From JBBIOU01 sp037443205 (GTDB taxonomy: Bacteria; Bacteroidota; Bacteroidia; Flavobacteriales_D; UBA2798): 64,000 bases of DNA. Position numbers and translations under genes: made by a program. The stretch is taken from contig JBBIOU010000002.1 in assembly GCA_037443205.1 (NCBI GenBank), positions 1-64,000 of the forward strand, in the 5' to 3' direction. Positions 63,368 to 64,000 of this stretch are shown piece after piece; within the stretch, counting starts at the first letter, position 1, and each line of letters begins with the position of its first letter. Below the pieces are notes generated by a model. It was not told where the DNA came from. It made no database searches and saw only the letters and a program-made list of their open reading frames with translations.

Positions 63368-64000
63368 ATGAATAAAAATTTGAAAAGTATCTCGTTTTCC
63401 GGCCGGCAACTTTTTACAGTTGCCGGTTTTTTAGTTGCGATAGTTGCTTGCAGGAAAAATGAAGGCGATTTAGGGCTTAACGTGCTTCCTGAAAGCGATC
63501 GCATAAACGCTCAATACTACGATAACTTTACCTTAAAAATGCGCACCGTTACCGAATCACCCGTGCGCACGGATGAACTATCTGTTAATATGCTGGGTAG
63601 CTACCAGGACCCTGTTTTTGGAAAAAAAACAGCTGCCATTTATACCCACTTGCGTCTTTCTGCCCTAAACCCGAATTTTGGTACCGCCCCGGTAGTAGAT
63701 TCTGTGGTGTTATCGCTGGTATATGCAGGATTTTATGGCAGCTTAGAAACACAAAATTTTGAAGTTTACAGAGTGAATGAACCATTTTATAAAGACTCTG
63801 TCTATAAAAGCAACCATACCTTAGATACTTTATCGCAAAATTTGGTTGTTCCCGGTTTTGAAAATATCACACCCAACCCTACGGCAAAAATTGTACTGGC
63901 CAACACTACCGATACTATTAAACCTCAGTTGCGATTACGACTGCTCAACAGCTTGGGAGACGATATCATCAATTCGGGAGCGGCACTCAGCAGCAATGAA
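63368..64000 (+). CDS. DUF4270 lipoprotein, N-terminal part (runs off the window)
   Basis: 211 codons are visible without a stop. ATG at 63368 begins a lipoprotein signal with a VAC lipobox (Cys about 29). The body LGLNVLPESDRINAQYYD and GSYQDPVFGKKTAAIYTHLRL matches the start of DUF4270 proteins, exported Bacteroidota lipoproteins of unknown function. The gene follows the glycogen-synthase-like gene by two bases. A terminator-like hairpin lies within the signal-peptide codons (63403-63432). Confidence 0.85.
   Translation, partial: MNKNLKSISFSGRQLFTVAGFLVAIVACRKNEGDLGLNVLPESDRINAQYYDNFTLKMRTVTESPVRTDELSVNMLGSYQDPVFGKKTAAIYTHLRLSALNPNFGTAPVVDSVVLSLVYAGFYGSLETQNFEVYRVNEPFYKDSVYKSNHTLDTLSQNLVVPGFENITPNPTAKIVLANTTDTIKPQLRLRLLNSLGDDIINSGAALSSNE
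63403..63432 (+). terminator. Terminator-like hairpin inside the DUF4270 signal-peptide coding region
   Basis: A perfect 9-bp stem ccggcaact / agttgccgg, a 6-base loop, and a run of six T (63427-63432). It has the form of an intrinsic terminator but lies at codons 12-22 of an open gene, so it could act as an attenuator between the two genes. Confidence 0.55.

Noticed and set aside
1..64000. CRISPR arrays, transposases, phage genes, toxin-antitoxin pairs or defence systems
   Set aside because: I looked for regularly spaced repeats, DDE or tyrosine recombinase motifs, and phage structural genes and saw none. The only mobile-looking signals are short noncoding repeats.

Overview
The window looks like a chromosomal segment of an AT-rich Bacteroidota. 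The main evidence is a complete type IX secretion/gliding motor cluster (PorP/SprF-like, GldK, GldL, GldM, GldN), the lipoprotein GldH, T9SS type A and type B C-terminal domains, a DUF4270 lipoprotein, and Bacteroidota-type promoters (TAnnTTTG boxes) ahead of many genes. I see no transposase, integrase, prophage gene, CRISPR array or rRNA. One tRNA gene (Arg, anticodon CCT) is present. Most of the window is core chromosome; only the first ~2 kb looks like accessory DNA.

Layout. 1-2.0 kb: end of an unknown gene, then a short module (Crp-like regulator, two small membrane proteins) framed by structured 'gctaaca' sequences that resemble recombination sites. 2.1-4.6 kb (minus): a small exported protein coupled to a T9SS cargo protein. 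4.6-8.5 kb: pabB, tilS, a small conserved protein and a queuosine-precursor transporter. 8.5-10.2 kb (minus): an ECF sigma factor with a membrane partner that carries PKD and T9SS type B-like domains. 10.3-15 kb: thioredoxin-like lipoprotein, trpS, plsC, gatC, bacilliredoxin, EamA transporter. 15-17.8 kb (minus): a second ECF sigma/membrane-partner pair behind a secreted helical-repeat protein. 17.9-30.5 kb (plus): AsmA-like protein, then a long co-directional run ricT-gldH-PBP1A-scoA-(membrane protein)-scoB-M20 peptidase-LEA2 lipoprotein.

30.5-39 kb: tRNA-Arg, DUF547 protein, BamA-like beta-barrel, glycosyltransferase, lpxK overlapping a purine nucleoside phosphorylase gene, outer-membrane protein, membrane protein, ABC-F ATPase, and a repeat-rich intergenic region with a strong terminator. 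39-45.4 kb (minus): porP-gldK-gldL-gldM-gldN. 45.5-49.1 kb (minus): topA followed without a gap by an arginase-fold gene lacking two expected metal ligands. 49.3-56.2 kb (plus): miaB, a sensorless sigma-54 activator, lptE, a TPR-like protein, secG, groS, groL, ending in a perfect hairpin terminator. 56.6-64 kb: TPR-SpoIIE phosphatase, aldehyde dehydrogenase, two small exported proteins, panC, a one-domain glycogen-synthase-like protein and the start of a DUF4270 lipoprotein gene.

By function, the window is dominated by the cell envelope: peptidoglycan (PBP1A), LPS (lpxK, lptE), outer-membrane beta-barrels, AsmA, the T9SS motor with some of its cargo, and protein export and folding (secG, groESL). 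The most interesting non-routine signals are the sigma/anti-sigma-like pair ending in a T9SS type B domain, the PBP1A with a four-cysteine insert, the degenerate arginase, a terminator-like hairpin inside the DUF4270 signal peptide, and the possible cassette at the left edge. I did not find a clearly new multi-gene defence or mobile system.
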